From Bacillus sp. FJAT-42315 (lineage in GTDB: Bacteria; Bacillota; Bacilli; Bacillales; Domibacillaceae): a stretch of 64,000 bases of DNA. The first letter of the stretch is position 1. Each line of letters starts with the position of its first letter. The notes beneath the pieces were generated by a model. It worked only from the letters and a program-made list of their open reading frames with translations. It ran no database searches and was not told the DNA's origin. Where the stretch lies: the NCBI RefSeq assembly GCF_002797375.1, contig NZ_KZ454941.1, forward strand, positions 2,246,657-2,310,656, in the 5' to 3' direction. Positions 62,513 through 64,000 of the stretch are shown here, in pieces. A program made the position numbers and the translations under genes.

Positions 62513-63703
62513 CTACGCCTGTACAGGACGTAGATACGTGATGTTAGTTAGCATCACTTCTCGAAACTTCCCGTGCAAATACTGGGATAAGATATTCCCT
62601 GCACCGTGGACATCCCGATGCCGTTCATATCCGCAAGAGCATCGGTAGTTTCGTGAACGAACTTTGTTCCGTTTTCCACAAGCAGGGCATGCTTGCGTTG
62701 TGTAGGCTTCACTTTCTTTTGATAATGAGATACCGACCGCCTCTAATTTATAAGACAACTGTTTCGTGAGTTTTCCAAAGCTCCAGTTGCTGAGTTTTTG
62801 ATTCACTTGTTTAGAACGGAGGCGTTTTCGTTTTTTGTTTCGTTTGCTTGTGTGCCGTTGGACGCCTTCCACATCGCCAAGAGCGACATGCCCGACTTTT
62901 TGTTCTATGCACCAGTTCACAAAAGCACGGGTCGTCTTATGCAGGAGATCCCCTAGTTGCCGTTCGCTTTTGGAGAGAATGTACTTTTTTGCTCGATTGT
63001 ATTGGCACCATTTTCTGGACCCTTTTTGACACCGACTCATGAGAATTTGCAGCTCTCTCACTTTTTTGTTTCGCAACCGGTGAATGCTACGCATCTTCCT
63101 CCCTGAAATCACTAACGCTTGTCCGCTCGTACTGACGGCGGCAATCGTATGAATCTCACCTGGATCAATCGCGGCTGTATGACCATCTTGAATCGGTACA
63201 GGGTTGATGCCGTCTTCATACGACAAACAGGCATGCCATCGGCCGTCATAGACGAGTTCTACTTCTTTGATCACGCCAGTCGGAATCGAAGCAAGCGTCA
63301 ACATGAGAGATGTTTGCTGTTTTCCCTGCCATCTTCCTAAGCTAAGTATCAGTTTCCGTCCTTCTAACACGAAGGATTTGTCGACCCATTTAGGAGGAAA
63401 CACGAATTTTTCTTTGTAGGGATATCGAATGGATTTATTTGTTTTTCTTGCTTGGCGAACTCCTTCTCGGGCACGCAAAAACTTGTGGCACACCGCTTGG
63501 ATCGTCTGACTGTGAAGAGGATACAAGCCTTTGAGTTCAGATTGAAGGTCACTTTTGTTGATCCACTTGCCATAGATCCGGTAATAATACTGAGCCAGTT
63601 GCACGCAGTCATTCCAAATCGTTCCGCAAATTCGACGTAAGTGAAACAACTGTTGAAGCGTGGACTGTGGCGCCGTAAAGCCCGTTTTCAACGTTCGATA
63701 CAT
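62513..63703 (-). CDS. tnpB: TnpB RNA-guided nuclease
   Basis: A 396-residue protein when started at ATG 63703 (MYRTLKTGF), which follows GGGAGGGTGATC. Upstream frame extension is non-coding left-end sequence. The RuvC-like parts are visible: aspartate in AIDPGEIHT, the acidic GDVEGVQR, and the last aspartate in RDVHGAGNI. A zinc ribbon CPACG...CSCG lies between. It is an RNA-guided nuclease that cuts empty sites and favours element retention. All motifs look intact, so it may be active. Confidence 0.92.
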   Translation of the reverse strand: MYRTLKTGFTAPQSTLQQLFHLRRICGTIWNDCVQLAQYYYRIYGKWINKSDLQSELKGLYPLHSQTIQAVCHKFLRAREGVRQARKTNKSIRYPYKEKFVFPPKWVDKSFVLEGRKLILSLGRWQGKQQTSLMLTLASIPTGVIKEVELVYDGRWHACLSYEDGINPVPIQDGHTAAIDPGEIHTIAAVSTSGQALVISGRKMRSIHRLRNKKVRELQILMSRCQKGSRKWCQYNRAKKYILSKSERQLGDLLHKTTRAFVNWCIEQKVGHVALGDVEGVQRHTSKRNKKRKRLRSKQVNQKLSNWSFGKLTKQLSYKLEAVGISLSKESEAYTTQACPACGKRNKVRSRNYRCSCGYERHRDVHGAGNILSQYLHGKFREVMLTNITYLRPVQA

Positions 63704-63912
63704 GAGATCACCCTCCCTTGTCATCATTATAAAAAGAATATACGTTCCCATCAATAACAAATGGAAAATTCCATCCTTTTTTCTTTCGACAAATTTCGAG
63801 AGGTCCTCCACCAAACGCTTTTCGGCTGTCCCTAACCGAGATTCATCCCCTCCCTACTCGTCGGACTATGCCCTTCACGCTCCTTGAGGAAGAGGACTTC
63901 TCTCGGATTATG

Positions 63913-64000
63913 TTAAATGTCTCTGCGATCGGCTCCATTTCCTGGGTTTGGTTATTTGCTTTTGCTCAATTTATTATGACGTGGGTGCTATGTATGCTAT
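63913..64000 (+). pseudogene. DUF485 membrane protein, 3' part continuing past the window
   Basis: The 29 codons after the transposon read LNVSAIGSISWVW then LFAFAQFIMTWVLCML. This is the second half of the DUF485 pattern and is in phase with the 5' half once the element is removed. The window ends before the stop codon. Confidence 0.88.

Larger units (their letters stand above)
62285..63912 (-). mobile_element. IS200/IS605-family element carrying only tnpB (IS1341-like)
   Basis: About 1.63 kb inserted in the DUF485 gene. Both junctions share ATTATG (62279-62284 and 63907-63912), so the ends are ambiguous by 6 bp. Choosing the junctions given puts TTTAA directly against the left end on the minus strand, a plausible target/TAM. 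There is no target duplication beyond the shared bases and no TnpA gene, so movement would need a transposase in trans. Confidence 0.85.

Overview
The window comes from a low-GC, endospore-forming Gram-positive bacterium of the Bacillaceae. The evidence is AAGGAGG-type ribosome sites, lipoprotein signal peptides, a Tlp spore protein, and a gene order matching the Bacillus subtilis alsT-parC-parE-yneT-plsY-yneR-yneQ-yneP-citB-tlp neighbourhood. Names in that part rest on sequence and synteny together.

Layout. 1-8 kb holds housekeeping and transport genes: an NSS transporter, a YhfW-like Rieske/FAD protein, a ZnuA-like zinc lipoprotein with a Zur box, an alpha/beta hydrolase, Map, a GH16-like protein, a HAD phosphatase and a YwaF-like membrane protein. 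8-21.6 kb is one coherent minus-strand locus for a quinohemoprotein amine dehydrogenase (QHNDH). It reads: sigma-54 activator, sigma-54 promoter, alcohol dehydrogenase, aldehyde dehydrogenase, gamma subunit (CTQ peptide), diheme alpha subunit, radical-SAM cross-linking enzyme, beta-propeller beta subunit, two U32 proteins resembling UbiV and UbiU, an ABC exporter and a subtilisin-like leader protease. The model: an amine is oxidised outside the membrane, electrons leave through cytochrome c haems, and the aldehyde is handled by the dehydrogenases. The known flavin monooxygenase QhpG is absent, and the U32 pair stands where a hydroxylase would be needed.

21.8-31 kb carries mscL, a PAS histidine kinase, alsT, parC and parE. 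31-36.5 kb interrupts the B. subtilis-like synteny. It contains a DUF1259 protein, a large hybrid kinase with a degenerate first kinase core, and two tandem cassettes. Each cassette has a group II intron domain V/VI module followed by an in-phase, beta-rich coding segment and its own terminator. This resembles the alternative 3'-exon arrangement described for a Clostridium tetani surface-layer gene, but here it is detached from any visible intron body.

36.5-54.4 kb has yneT, an NCS2 permease, plsY, a FapA-like protein, yneR/Q/P, an FbpB-like small protein, aconitase with a CcpC box, an SF1 helicase, dhaKLM, topB, an internally deleted YhgE/Pip pseudogene, tlp and a YppF-like gene. 54.4-64 kb has an OsmC-like protein, a compact FtsH-like protease, a thermonuclease, a lytic transglycosylase, a BCCT transporter and a coiled-coil protein of unknown function. 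At the end a DUF485 gene is split by a TnpB transposon whose ends can be placed to within 6 bp. No rRNA, tRNA or CRISPR array was seen.
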